Shown piece by piece: positions 24,941 through 34,210 of a DNA stretch of 64,000 bases (its first letter is position 1; every line of letters begins with the position of its first letter). The notes beneath the pieces were generated by a model. It saw only the letters and a list, made by a program, of their open reading frames with translations, ran no database searches and was not told the origin of the DNA. The position numbers and the translations under genes are program-made. The DNA is from Phycisphaeraceae bacterium (GTDB lineage Bacteria > Planctomycetota > Phycisphaerae > Phycisphaerales > Phycisphaeraceae): assembly GCA_029260655.1 (NCBI GenBank), contig JAJDCU010000072.1, positions 18,846 to 82,845 on the forward strand, read 5' to 3'.

Positions 24941-25753
24941 ATGGCGAAAACCAGGCAGTCGGTCAAGACAGCACCCGCATCGGCGAACCCGATCCTCGAG
25001 GTCTGGCCCGAGTATAAGAAAACAGGCTCGGAAGAGTTGCGGAACCAGTTGATGGAGCACTACCTCCAACTGGTTAAGTACAACGCCGAGCGCATCTATT
25101 CCAAGCTCCCCGATGAGGTCGACATCGACGACCTGATGAGCGCGGGGATCTTCGGGCTTATGGACGCGATCGATGCGTTCGACCTCGAGCGGGGGGTGAA
25201 GTTCGAGACCTACTGTGCGCCGCGTATCCGCGGCGCGATCCTGGACGAGTTGCGTTCGATGGACTGGGTGCCCCGGCTTGTCCGAAGCCGGTCCAGTCAG
25301 GTCGAGCAGGCCCGCCGGTCATTGCAGATGGAGAACGGCCGGGCCCCGACCGACGACGAGCTGTGCCAGAAGATGGGCGTCAGCGACGACGAGTACGCCA
25401 AGATCCGCAAAGACGCCGGCGCGGTCGGGGTCGTCTCGCTGAGCCGCAAGTGGTTCGAGACCGATTCCAACAAGGACGTCCGCGAGATCGATGTCCTCAA
25501 AGACGCCAAGCAGGTCAACCCGTTCAAGGCCGTGCAGAAGCGCGACCTCAAGGACCTGATCACCAAGGGCCTAAGCCGCGCCGAACGGCTGATCGTCATC
25601 CTCTACTACTACGAGGAGATGACGATGAAGGAGATCGGCGTCACGCTGGACCTGTCCGAGTCACGGGTCAGTCAGATGCACAGCTCGATCCTCGCCCGGC
25701 TCAAAGCCCAGCTCCAGCATCGCAGCACCGACCTTCAAGAAGAAGCGCGCTAG
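24941..25753 (+). CDS. fliA: RNA polymerase sigma factor for flagellar genes (FliA/sigma-28, WhiG family)
   Basis: The 270-residue product has sigma regions 2 (DIDDLMSAGIFGLMDAIDAF with FETYCAPRIRGAILDELRS), 3 (WVPRLVRSRSSQVEQARRSL) and 4 (LSRAERLIVILYYYEEMTMK, then LDLSESRVSQMHSSILARL). The RGAILDELR and WVPR segments are typical of FliA/SigD/WhiG. It directs late flagellar and chemotaxis gene expression and is usually held by FlgM, not seen here. A modest ribosome site (AAGGAG at 24929-24934) precedes the ATG at 24941. Confidence 0.95.
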   Translation: MAKTRQSVKTAPASANPILEVWPEYKKTGSEELRNQLMEHYLQLVKYNAERIYSKLPDEVDIDDLMSAGIFGLMDAIDAFDLERGVKFETYCAPRIRGAILDELRSMDWVPRLVRSRSSQVEQARRSLQMENGRAPTDDELCQKMGVSDDEYAKIRKDAGAVGVVSLSRKWFETDSNKDVREIDVLKDAKQVNPFKAVQKRDLKDLITKGLSRAERLIVILYYYEEMTMKEIGVTLDLSESRVSQMHSSILARLKAQLQHRSTDLQEEAR

Positions 25754-25972
25754 CACGGTCATCTAAAAGTAGCCCCCACCGATGCAAGCAGGCCCGCGCT
25801 GTTTGGCCCCGGTGGTCACACCGGGCTTAGGCCGTGGGCGATCCGGCTATATATGGATGGCTCGCATCATTACAGGTTTTTGGCGGTCTAAGCGGCCCCC
25901 GCGATACGTCTGACGGCATCGTCTGGCGGGTAACTTGACGCGCGGGCCCCTGTCGCTGACCCTATCGCCCCC

Positions 25973-27718
25973 ATGCCAGATATCCAACAGACCCTCGAAA
26001 GGCTGCTGCGTGACGCCGTAGCCGAAACGTTTGGCGAAGCCTTCACAGACGCCGACCCGATCCTGCGCCAGGCGACCAGCCCCAAGTTCGGGGATTACCA
26101 GGCCAACCTCGCGATGGGCCTGGCCAAGCGTCTGGATCAAAAGCCCCGCGACATCGCCCAGCGGATCGCCGAACATCTGCCAACAGGCGGCGCCCTGGAC
26201 AAGGTCGAGGTCGCCGGGCCCGGGTTTATTAACCTCACCCTCAGCGCTGACCTGCTACAGGCACAGCTCGCCAGCGTGTTCGACAGCGATTCGCTGGGCG
26301 TGTCCAAAGCCGACCCCCCATCGACCGTCGTGATCGACTACGCCAGCCCGAACCTCGCCAAGGAGATGCACATCGGCCACCTGCGGTCGACGATCATCGG
26401 CGACGCGATCGCGCGCGTCCTGACGTTCCAAGGCCAGCAAGTCACCCGACACAACCATATCGGGGATTGGGGGACGCAGTTCGGTCTGCTGCTTGAACAT
26501 CTAATCGAAACCGGCTGGGCCGATTCGACCGACACGAGCATCAGTGACCTAAATGTGCTTTACAAAGAAGCCAAGGTTAGGGACGACAACGATCTCGCTT
26601 TCGCAGAACGCGCTCGCAAGCGTGTCGTCGATCTGCAGTCTGGCGACCCGCAGGCACGAAAGATCTGGGAACAGCTGATTGTAGAGTCGATACGCCACAT
26701 GAATCAGGTGTTTTGCAGCTTGGGCGTCATGCTTACTGACGACGATCTTAAACCCGAGAGTTTCTACAACGACAGATTGCCGGGCGTCATTGATGCAATC
26801 GAAAAAGCGGGCCTGATCCGTGACTGTGAAGGGGCCAAAGTTGTCTACGTCGAGGGCTTCTTCAACAAGCAAGGCGAACCGCTGCCGATGGCGGTTAAAA
26901 AAGCAGACGGCGGCTTCGGTTATCCCGCGACAGACCTCGCCGCGGTACAGTACCGCGTAAAAGACCTTGGCGCTGATCGTGTTATTTACGTCGTTGATTC
27001 CAGGCAGAAAGACCACTTCAGGCAGTTTTTTAAGATCGCGGCAGATGTCGGGTGGCTAACCGGTGGTGCTGAACTTGTACATGTGGGTTTTGGCACCATC
27101 ATGGGTCTGGACGGCAAACCCTTCAAGACACGAGAGGGCGACACCGTCCGGCTCGCCGATGTTCTGGACGAGGCTGTTGATCGGGCTAGCAGGGTCATTG
27201 CCGACAAAGCACCCGATCTGAAGGCTAAAGAGCGTGAAGAGATCGCCCGTGTGGTAGGCATCGGTGCGGTTAAGTACTTCGATCTTTCTAATTACCGCAT
27301 CAAGGACTACGTCTTTGACTGGGACCGGATGCTCGCGCTGGAAGGCAACACGTCGCCGTACCTTCAGAACGCCTATGTGCGCATCCGTTCGATCTTCCGT
27401 AAGGGCGAGGTCGACCCCACGACACTCGACGCCGACGCGATCAGGTTAGAGCACGAAACCGAGCGGGCACTCGCCCTGCAACTGCTGCAACTGCCGCGCG
27501 TCGTCGAATCTGTCGCCGACAGCCTCGAGCCGCACCGGCTGTGTACCTACCTCTACGAATTGGCCTCGTCATTCCACAAGTTCTACGAAAACTGTCCCGT
27601 GCTGGGCGCGGACGACACCGCCGTACGCGGCAGCCGACTCGCCCTGTGCGACCTGGTCGCACGCACGCTCAAACAAGGCCTGGCGCTGTTGGGCATCGAG
27701 ACGGTCGAGCGGATGTGA
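25973..27718 (+). CDS. argS: Arginine--tRNA ligase
   Basis: This is a 581-residue class I synthetase. It has the N-terminal Arg-specific domain (PKFGDYQANLAMGLAKRL), the HIGH motif in AKEMHIGHLRSTIIGD (about residue 135), the segment NHIGDWGTQFG, and the C-terminal anticodon-binding domain (about 460-581, LYELASSFHKFYENCPVL). No canonical KMSK is seen, which is common for ArgS. Base composition is uneven: about 26550-27300 is visibly less GC-rich at third positions than both ends. It is preceded by a 219-base gap with no gene seen. Confidence 0.97.
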   Translation: MPDIQQTLERLLRDAVAETFGEAFTDADPILRQATSPKFGDYQANLAMGLAKRLDQKPRDIAQRIAEHLPTGGALDKVEVAGPGFINLTLSADLLQAQLASVFDSDSLGVSKADPPSTVVIDYASPNLAKEMHIGHLRSTIIGDAIARVLTFQGQQVTRHNHIGDWGTQFGLLLEHLIETGWADSTDTSISDLNVLYKEAKVRDDNDLAFAERARKRVVDLQSGDPQARKIWEQLIVESIRHMNQVFCSLGVMLTDDDLKPESFYNDRLPGVIDAIEKAGLIRDCEGAKVVYVEGFFNKQGEPLPMAVKKADGGFGYPATDLAAVQYRVKDLGADRVIYVVDSRQKDHFRQFFKIAADVGWLTGGAELVHVGFGTIMGLDGKPFKTREGDTVRLADVLDEAVDRASRVIADKAPDLKAKEREEIARVVGIGAVKYFDLSNYRIKDYVFDWDRMLALEGNTSPYLQNAYVRIRSIFRKGEVDPTTLDADAIRLEHETERALALQLLQLPRVVESVADSLEPHRLCTYLYELASSFHKFYENCPVLGADDTAVRGSRLALCDLVARTLKQGLALLGIETVERM

Positions 27719-27723
27719 GTGCG

Positions 27724-27786
27724 AGCCATTAGCCATTAGCCGTTAGCTATTAGCCCAACCCCAACCCCCAACCCCGAATCCCCACC
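27724..27786. repeat. TTAGC-word plus CCCCAACCCC-word repeat after argS
   Basis: GAGCCATTAGCCATTAGCCG and a further TTAGCTATTAGC (27724-27754) run straight into CCCAACCCCAACCCCCAACC and CGAATCCCCACC (27753-27786), ending at the next start codon. Two word families are joined in one spacer. Confidence 0.7.
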
Positions 27787-28356
27787 ATGCTCGATACCGC
27801 GCTGAAAGAATGGGCCGTCGTCTGTGACCTGCTGTTGTCCGGTGAGCTGGCGCTGTTGCTGCGCAAAGGCGGGATCCACGAGTCCGGCGGGCCGGGGGTG
27901 TTTGAACTGGAGCACCCCAGGTTTCTGCTGTACCCGTCTTTTGTGCATCAAAAGCCGCAGATGCTCAAGCCGGGGTTGCGTGACCGGGTTGAGGTGTTGG
28001 ACGCAGAGCCCGCCGAGGTGACGTTCCGGGGTGTCGGCGAGGCGGCGAAGATATGGCAAGTCACGTCGCGCGAATCGTTTGATCAACTCGACGACCTGCA
28101 CTGCTGGTCGCCCGCGCAGGTCGACATGCGTTTTAATTACAAGCCGGACCGGCCGCTGTTCCTGATGGCCGTCCGCGCCTACCGCCTGCAAGCGCCCCAA
28201 GCGGTCGCCAGCCACGCCGAGTATGCCGGGTGCCGCAGTTGGATCGCGCTTCGGCCCGGTGATGTGGTGGATGACAGACCCGCAACGCCTGTCATCGCCG
28301 ACGATCCCTTCGCCGCAATGATCGATCGGATCGATCAGGCGTTTGGCCGCGAATAA
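27787..28356 (+). CDS. DUF1802 family protein
   Basis: The 189-residue protein matches the DUF1802 pattern: LKEWAVVCDLLLSGELALLL, RKGGIHESGG and a following FLLYPSFVHQ. It has no signal peptide or membrane helix and is probably cytoplasmic. Genes of this family are widespread in cyanobacteria and planctomycetes and have no established function. The ATG directly abuts the intergenic words, so no ribosome site is visible. Confidence 0.8.
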   Translation: MLDTALKEWAVVCDLLLSGELALLLRKGGIHESGGPGVFELEHPRFLLYPSFVHQKPQMLKPGLRDRVEVLDAEPAEVTFRGVGEAAKIWQVTSRESFDQLDDLHCWSPAQVDMRFNYKPDRPLFLMAVRAYRLQAPQAVASHAEYAGCRSWIALRPGDVVDDRPATPVIADDPFAAMIDRIDQAFGRE

Positions 28357-28381
28357 ACGCAGATAGGAAACAGTCGGGCTC

Positions 28382-28409
28382 TGATTCGCGTTCATTGGTG
28401 TTCAATTGC
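28382..28409. repeat. ATTCGCGTTCATTGGTGTTCA intergenic word
   Basis: A short word of the ATTCGCG/TTCATTGGTG type fills the gap between two convergent genes. I recall near-identical words in spacers of several phyla; that is memory, not a search. No terminator is visible here. Confidence 0.4.
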
Positions 28410-28419
28410 GGCCATCCAT

Positions 28420-29649
28420 CTACCGGCCGGGCACGCCCAGCGCCTGACGCAACTGCCCTGCGATCCATTTCAACTCGTCGTTGGTCAGTTGACCGAGCAT
28501 CGCGATCCTCCCACCTTCCGTCAGGTGGACCTGCAGGTTCATGATCGGCACATGGTTGACCTTGGTGCCGGACTTGTCCATGCGGATCGCCTTGATCTTT
28601 TCGCGCGGGAACTCCTGCTGTCGGGTCTTGAAGATGTTCTGGCGGGTGATCAGCAGGGTATCCCCGACGACGTCGAGGATGGCCATGCGCCGCCCGGCGT
28701 TGATCGCCGCAATCAGCACGCCGATCCCCACCGCCCAGAACAAAGACAGGAGACCGCAGATCAGGAGTAGTTCCCCCCTGATGCCCACGCCGCCAAGGTA
28801 GAACCAGAAGAACGTGAATACCGCCATGAACCCGTTCCACAGGATCGAGAACCCCAGCCCCCCCTTGCTCCCTTTACGGATACCCACCGGCGGGACGGTG
28901 ATCGTCAGTCCGACATCATTGGGCTTAACGATGACCGTGGTGTCTTGCGGTCGCGGTGGGATGTCTTCTTGGATTGCGCCCTGATTGTCTGTCTCGTACC
29001 GGTCCTGCCCCATCACACTTTCCTCGACCTCGATCGCCGGCCGGTCGGTGTCCAGCAGCCACGCCCCGCTGATGGTCTGGCACCGCATGGACAGGTGGTC
29101 CGCCAGCGCACGCAGCGTCGGCTTGGGATAGCCCCACGCAAGGCAGTTGAGCCTGCCTGACTCGCTAAGCACGTTCAGCGCGCTTTGCGCCGCGCCGATC
29201 ATGACCTCGCTGTCCTTCATCCCCGACGACTTGACCTGGAACTTACGGACGCCGCTGATCGGGATCTTCCGCCGCCAGCGCACCGGGCCGCCGCGTTGGA
29301 TGGCGATCAGCTTGTCATTGCGGATTTCGATCGTGCTGCGCCCGCCCAGCATGAAGAACCCGGAATACACCGGGATCAGACCGCTTAGGAAAAACGGGAG
29401 GCCGAACACGGCGAAGAACGGGCTGAACGGCTTGCCGCCTCCGCCCCCGGAAGTTCCCCCGGATGTGATCAACCCCAGCAATCCGCCTTCGATCAGCGAG
29501 ATATACAGCCCGACACAGCAGGACAGCGTCCCGAACGCGATCACCGGCACGGCCGCGATCCGAAGACACCCCACCTCGCGCGCGGGCAGCTCGTACCGCT
29601 CGCCTTGAGCGGTGGAAACGACTTCGATCTCTTTTGGCAGTTCAGCCAT
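28420..29649 (-). CDS. Membrane protein with two PH-like halves, function unknown
   Basis: Starting at ATG 29649 (MAELPKEIEVV), the product has 409 residues; an upstream GTG would add 28 unlikely residues. It looks like an internal duplication: each half has a pair of membrane helices (about 30-52 and 76-98; about 270-292 and 294-318) followed by a soluble beta-rich segment (RSTIEIRNDKLIAIQRGGPV; later ILDVVGDTLLITRQNIFKTR). The soluble segments resemble bacterial PH-like (YdbS/YdbT) folds. It lies 117 bases downstream of a glycosyltransferase gene on the same strand. No family is firmly recognised. Confidence 0.7.
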   Translation of the reverse strand: MAELPKEIEVVSTAQGERYELPAREVGCLRIAAVPVIAFGTLSCCVGLYISLIEGGLLGLITSGGTSGGGGGKPFSPFFAVFGLPFFLSGLIPVYSGFFMLGGRSTIEIRNDKLIAIQRGGPVRWRRKIPISGVRKFQVKSSGMKDSEVMIGAAQSALNVLSESGRLNCLAWGYPKPTLRALADHLSMRCQTISGAWLLDTDRPAIEVEESVMGQDRYETDNQGAIQEDIPPRPQDTTVIVKPNDVGLTITVPPVGIRKGSKGGLGFSILWNGFMAVFTFFWFYLGGVGIRGELLLICGLLSLFWAVGIGVLIAAINAGRRMAILDVVGDTLLITRQNIFKTRQQEFPREKIKAIRMDKSGTKVNHVPIMNLQVHLTEGGRIAMLGQLTNDELKWIAGQLRQALGVPGR

Positions 29650-29766
29650 GATACGGTCTGTATCGGGTAGATGGCCCGACGCCCTATGAACACACAAGGG
29701 TCGGGCTGTATCTTTGTAGCCGCCGCGTGACACGCGGCGGGCCCCGCGGCTATGAAAGACAGCGCG

Positions 29767-31434
29767 TCACGCCGTCTGCGGCGCGGGGCGTCGATTTTCC
29801 AGGTGGCCTCGCAGGTGGACCCAGAGGCTGGTGCTGCCGACGTAGAGATACCCCGTTGCGAACAGCAGCAGGAACGGCAGGCTGACGATCGCGTGCTCGA
29901 CGTGCAAAGACATCCACGCACACATGAGCATGTAGAAGCCAAGCCCCAACTCCAGGAGGCTGACCGATCGTTTCATAGACGGGATGGGGATGATTCTTGC
30001 GATGCCGCTGGGTTGTTGTCCTTCGGCTTGGTTCTTTGCTTTGGAGGTGATGTTGTATTTCGGCGTCCGGATAAATGGGCTGTCGTACCGGATAAGCGCC
30101 TCGATGCAGGCGATGGCGTTGTTTAGCGCGATCCCGATGCCGATCGCCATGAGCAGGGGGATCTGCACGACGGTGCCCCAGGCGCTGCGGTGTTGGGCGC
30201 GTTGGCTGGCGATGTAGAAGACGCTGGCGGAGATCGTGCCCAGGCCGAACAGGCTCGCTCCAAGCAGCACCCCGTACCAGGAGCCTTGGCCGAACGGCTC
30301 GATGTTCAGCGCGATCGCCGGGTAGAACAGTATGGCCAGCAGGGTGATGTAGAGGTACACCATCGGGCTGGTGAGGTGGAAAAACGCTTCGAGCTTGATC
30401 TTTGCGGGGATCTTTGCTCGCATCAACGTCGGCAGCAGCTTGATCGCGGTCTGGATCGACCCCTTGGTCCAGCGGTGTTGCTGGCTCTTGAAGGCGTTGA
30501 TCTCCGGCGGCAACTCGGCGGGGCACTGGACCCATGGCAGGAACAGGAACTCCCAGCCGGCGAGCTGGGCGCGGTAGGACAGGTCGACATCCTCGGTCAG
30601 GGTGTCGTGCTGCCAGCCGCCGGCGGATTCGATCGCCTCGCGGCGCCAGAGCCCTGCCGTGCCGTTGAAGTTGATCCAGGCGCCCGACCGGTTGCGCGCG
30701 GTGTGTTCGATCACAAAGTGGCCGTCCAGGAAGATCGCCTGGCCACGGGTCAACAGCGAGTCGTCGCGGTTGATGTGGGACCAGCGTGTCTGAACCATCC
30801 CGAGCTTGGGATCGGTGAAGTAATGGACGGTGCGTTTGAGGAACGTGCGTGGGGGGATGAAGTCGGCGTCGAAAATGGCGATCAACTCGCCGGTCGCGGA
30901 CTTCGTGGCGCTTTCAAGAGCGCCTGCCTTGAACCCGGTGCGGTCCGTGCGGTGGCAGTACTGGACGTCCACACCCTGCTTGGACCAATAGGCGACACGG
31001 GCTTTTGCCAGGTCGGTCGAGTCATCGGTTGAATCGTCCACGACCTGGATCTGCAGCCGGTCGGCCGGGTAGTCGATTTCACAGGCGGCGTCGATGATCC
31101 GCTTAACGACCGCGCCTTCGTTGAATACCGGCAATTGCACGGTGACCCGGGGCAGTTGTTCATAGCGATGTTGGGGGCGGGGGTGCTGACGGCGGTGGCG
31201 TCCAAAGAGGTAGACCAGCCAGTACCGGTGCAGGCCATAGACCCCGATCAGCAATAGCAGCAGGATGTAGGCCCCGGTGACCGGCCAGCGCAGGGCCTGC
31301 GGGTCCATCCAAGCCGGCACATCAAGCATTGATAACAGACTCATCATCAGGGGCGTTGTCTTAAAAAGGGTTTTCAGGTCCATCCACCGCGGCGGGCCCC
31401 GGGCGTCATCGTCCGGACTGACCGGGGCAGGCAT
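29767..31434 (-). CDS. Processive family 2 glycosyltransferase (cellulose/mannan synthase-like)
   Basis: The 555-residue membrane enzyme has the GT2 catalytic set: QVVDDSTDDSTDLAK (first Asp), IAIFDADFIPP (DxD), TLTEDVDLSYR (catalytic base region) and QQHRWTKGS (Q/RxxRW). An N-terminal helix (about 51-70) and a C-terminal block of about five helices (350-545) frame the GT domain, as in CslA/BcsA-like synthases. It likely makes a surface beta-polysaccharide at the inner membrane; the sugar cannot be told. No PilZ domain is seen. The start could also be the ATG at 31383. Confidence 0.9.
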   Translation of the reverse strand: MPAPVSPDDDARGPPRWMDLKTLFKTTPLMMSLLSMLDVPAWMDPQALRWPVTGAYILLLLLIGVYGLHRYWLVYLFGRHRRQHPRPQHRYEQLPRVTVQLPVFNEGAVVKRIIDAACEIDYPADRLQIQVVDDSTDDSTDLAKARVAYWSKQGVDVQYCHRTDRTGFKAGALESATKSATGELIAIFDADFIPPRTFLKRTVHYFTDPKLGMVQTRWSHINRDDSLLTRGQAIFLDGHFVIEHTARNRSGAWINFNGTAGLWRREAIESAGGWQHDTLTEDVDLSYRAQLAGWEFLFLPWVQCPAELPPEINAFKSQQHRWTKGSIQTAIKLLPTLMRAKIPAKIKLEAFFHLTSPMVYLYITLLAILFYPAIALNIEPFGQGSWYGVLLGASLFGLGTISASVFYIASQRAQHRSAWGTVVQIPLLMAIGIGIALNNAIACIEALIRYDSPFIRTPKYNITSKAKNQAEGQQPSGIARIIPIPSMKRSVSLLELGLGFYMLMCAWMSLHVEHAIVSLPFLLLFATGYLYVGSTSLWVHLRGHLENRRPAPQTA

Positions 31435-31613
31435 CGTAGCCGTTCACGACGGTTTCACCAAGCAACGGCGTGGCGTGGTTTGGCGTCTCAAGCCGGGGGG
31501 GGCGGTCGTCCGATAAATCCACAGTCGGCCCGGGCTTAAGTCTGCGGGGCCATTCGATCCGATAACGGCTGTACGACGGATGCGGACCCGCAGCCCGGAA
31601 GCAAAGGTAGGCC

Positions 31614-32921
31614 ATGACGCTTCGACTCGCTGTAAGACTTACCGCCGGAGCCTTGATTTTATTCGCAACCCAAGGGTGCGGGCAGTTTTATAATGGGGCG
31701 TACGGCCTGAAAAACCGGGACCGCGAGGCGGTATTGGCCTATGAGAAAGCCAAACAGGAGCGGGCCGAGCAAGTCGAGGCGGCGGAGTTGGTTACGAAGC
31801 GCTCCGGGCCGGTCCAGTTTCAAGAAGGCGGGTTGACGATCGAAACCGGTCCCGTGCCTCGGCCGGGCTACACCCAAAACGTCGCCAAGCGGGCGATCGG
31901 GTCGATGGGGCTCTACGGCCAGGTCCGCGGGACACGCCCGGGCAGGACCAGCCCCCTGGACGGCATCAACAACCTCCGCCAGATCACCTTCACAAGCGAG
32001 GGGGCCGATTTTGACCCCGAGATCGACCCCACCGGGACCCTGCTGGTCTACGCCTCGACCCGGCACCGGGAAACCTCTGACCTGTACATCAAGCGCGTTG
32101 CCGGCCAGACGCTTCGGCAGCTGACCGATGACCCCGCCAACGAGGTGATGCCTGCGTTCAGCCCCGACGGCTCGCGGGTCGCTTTCACCTCCGACCGTTC
32201 AGGCAACTGGGATATCTACGTCATGGACACCGCCGGCGGCCAGCCGGTCCAGATCACCAACGACGCCACCGACGAAATCCATCCAAGCTTCTCTCGCGAC
32301 GGCCAGAGCCTGATCTATAGCTCCTACGGCACACCGTCAGGTCAGTGGGAGATGGTCGTCGTCGACCTGAACAGCCCCTCGGTCAAGCGGTATATCGGCC
32401 ACGGGCTGTTCCCGGTCTGGTCCCCGACCCAGGACAAGATCGTCTTCCAGCGGGCCCGCCAGCGCGGCACGCGGTGGTTCAGCATCTGGACCCTGGACAT
32501 GATCAACGGCGAGCCGATGTCGCCGACCGAGATCGCCGCCAGCTCCAACGCCGCGGCGATCACCCCGGATTGGAGCCCGGACGGCAAGCAGATCGTCTTT
32601 TGCACGGTGATCGACCCCGACGCCGATGATCAAGGGGGTCCCGAGCAGGCGGATGTCTGGCTGGTGAACGCCGACGGGACCAACCGTGTGCGTCTGACGA
32701 TGGGCGCGTTCGCGAATATCCAGCCCAACTGGGCCGGCAACGGCACGATCTTTTTCACCTCCGACCGCTCGGGTGACGGGGTGGAAAATGTCTGGTCGAT
32801 CCGGCCTGACCGGGCCCAGCGCCTGGCGCAGAACCCCGCGGAACCGGCGGTCGCCCAGGCGGCAGCCCCGGAACAGGACGGCGTAAGTGAAGGAACCGAG
32901 GCCATGGTGCCGACCGAGTAA
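31614..32921 (+). CDS. TolB-like beta-propeller exported protein
   Basis: The 435-residue protein has a signal segment (about 1-23) with a cysteine (TQGCG) that is a poor lipobox. A short charged helix follows, then PD40/TolB propeller repeats (about 120-405): TGTLLVYASTR, SPDGSRVAFTSDRSGNWDIY, SRDGQSLIYSS, SPDGKQIVFC and NGTIFFTSDRSGDG. TolB-type propellers work in the periplasm, often in envelope complexes. No tol or pal gene is adjacent, so TolB itself is uncertain; it could be a species of PD40 sensor or scaffold. It heads a set with a lipoprotein gene 105 bases downstream. Confidence 0.8.
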   Translation: MTLRLAVRLTAGALILFATQGCGQFYNGAYGLKNRDREAVLAYEKAKQERAEQVEAAELVTKRSGPVQFQEGGLTIETGPVPRPGYTQNVAKRAIGSMGLYGQVRGTRPGRTSPLDGINNLRQITFTSEGADFDPEIDPTGTLLVYASTRHRETSDLYIKRVAGQTLRQLTDDPANEVMPAFSPDGSRVAFTSDRSGNWDIYVMDTAGGQPVQITNDATDEIHPSFSRDGQSLIYSSYGTPSGQWEMVVVDLNSPSVKRYIGHGLFPVWSPTQDKIVFQRARQRGTRWFSIWTLDMINGEPMSPTEIAASSNAAAITPDWSPDGKQIVFCTVIDPDADDQGGPEQADVWLVNADGTNRVRLTMGAFANIQPNWAGNGTIFFTSDRSGDGVENVWSIRPDRAQRLAQNPAEPAVAQAAAPEQDGVSEGTEAMVPTE

Positions 32922-33026
32922 ACGATATCAGACGCCGCTTGTCCGCCCGGCCTGTCCGTGCGGAGACCCGCGGTGCTCAACCCAGGCCGGCAGCGGAGGC
33001 TGTCGGGAAATTAACGGCAGGACGCC

Positions 33027-33782
33027 ATGACAAGTGAACAGGCCATGTGGATGGTATTGGCGCTGGCTTTGCTGGCGTCGGGCTGTCACTACCGCGGGGC
33101 TAAGCAGTCCCAGGGCCTGTCGGCGCCTTACGGTGAGCGGCAGGTCTGGGCGGTTGCGCCGCTGCGTAACGAGTCCGGGAGCCTGCACGCCAACGGGCTC
33201 AAGGCCGCCGACCACCTCGCTCAGCGTTTGGAGACGGCCAAGGGCATCGATGTCCTGCCGGTCAACCGCGTGCTGGCGGCGCTTGAGGCGTTGCAGATGC
33301 AGGGGGTGACCAGCACCGAGGACGCGATCAAGCTCCGCGGGATGCTGGGCGTGGACGGGCTGGTGGTCGGGACGATCACCGCGTACGACCCCTACGACCC
33401 GCTGAAACTGGGGCTGATCATCGAGCTTTATGTAGACGCTCGGCGTGACAGCTTCAAATCGACGGATGTCCGCAAGCTGGTCCGGGCCGCGACCGACGAG
33501 ATGTCGCTGCCCAATCAGCCCAAGCAACGCCCCAGCCAACCGGTGAGCGTCGTATCCGGTTTCTACGACGCATCCGACCCGGCTGTACGCGACCGGCTGC
33601 TCAGCTATGCCGCCGGGCGTAGCGGCGAGGACGAAGACGACCCCACCCGGGACCAGCGCCTCTATCAAATCGACATGGACCTGTACACGGAATTCGTGAC
33701 TTACTTGGTGAGCCAAAGGCTGCTGCGCGTCGAACAAGAACGACTCGCACCCCCCAGGCTCGCCGCAGAACCCGCCTTGTAA
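33027..33782 (+). CDS. Lipoprotein, CsgG/GNA1162-like
   Basis: The 251-residue protein has a lipoprotein signal with lipobox LASGC (Cys20). The body shows the pattern of CsgG/LpoB/DUF799-type periplasmic proteins: VWAVAPLRNESGS, LAQRLETAKGIDVLPVNRVL and LGVDGLVVGTITAYDPYDP. The C-terminal third is polar and less typical. It probably sits in the outer membrane, facing the periplasm. It follows the TolB-like gene and precedes a small gene, probably in one unit. The exact family is inferred. Confidence 0.75.
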   Translation: MTSEQAMWMVLALALLASGCHYRGAKQSQGLSAPYGERQVWAVAPLRNESGSLHANGLKAADHLAQRLETAKGIDVLPVNRVLAALEALQMQGVTSTEDAIKLRGMLGVDGLVVGTITAYDPYDPLKLGLIIELYVDARRDSFKSTDVRKLVRAATDEMSLPNQPKQRPSQPVSVVSGFYDASDPAVRDRLLSYAAGRSGEDEDDPTRDQRLYQIDMDLYTEFVTYLVSQRLLRVEQERLAPPRLAAEPAL

Positions 33783-33827
33783 CGGATCGGCACGCCGCCG
33801 ATCCCTACGCGGGTCGAGAGCGTGTCG

Positions 33828-34109
33828 ATGTCCGAGCCATCCAGAGAGCAAGATCAAGGCCCCGGCCCGTCGCTGCACGAGCAGGTGACGGCGGACGGCG
33901 GGCGTGAACTGGTGCTGGTCAAGAACGGCCAGCGCTACGTTTTCCGCTGCGCCCAGGGCCAGGAGCCCCAGCTACTGGACCAACTGATCGAGATGGCGAG
34001 GGACCCCCAGTCCGACCTGCAGTGGTTCGACGCGGCGATGCTCTCGCACCAGTTGGGGACCCGGATGACCAGCCAGTTGGACCGTGTGAGACAAACCTAT
34101 GAGACGTGA
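33828..34109 (+). CDS. Small cytoplasmic protein, unknown
   Basis: From ATG 33828 (GAGAG at 33816-33820, seven bases upstream) the product has 93 residues; an in-frame GTG at 33822 is less favoured. It has a disordered start, a beta segment (GGRELVLVKNGQRYVFRC) and a helical C-terminus (WFDAAMLSHQLGTRMTSQLD). No signal peptide or membrane helix is present. The family is not recognised. Codon use is like the neighbours, and it lies between the lipoprotein gene and xerC. Confidence 0.65.
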   Translation: MSEPSREQDQGPGPSLHEQVTADGGRELVLVKNGQRYVFRCAQGQEPQLLDQLIEMARDPQSDLQWFDAAMLSHQLGTRMTSQLDRVRQTYET

Positions 34110-34210
34110 CCTAAACGGATAACCGTCCCCCTACGTGATCGAGCCTGGATACGCAGACAAATCATGCGGCCGATGAGCCGCGTCGACCGATGAATTAGAG
34201 GAAACTAGCT

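Noticed and set aside
25754..25972. Promoter or RNA gene between fliA and argS
   Set aside because: A TATATA at 25848 and a small CCCCGGT/ACCGGG hairpin are present, but no -35, no U-tract and no RNA family pattern could be seen.
31508..31566. Two CCGATAA sequences before the TolB-like gene, like sigma-28 -10 elements
   Set aside because: No TAAA at 15-17 bases upstream, and the gene has no link to motility.
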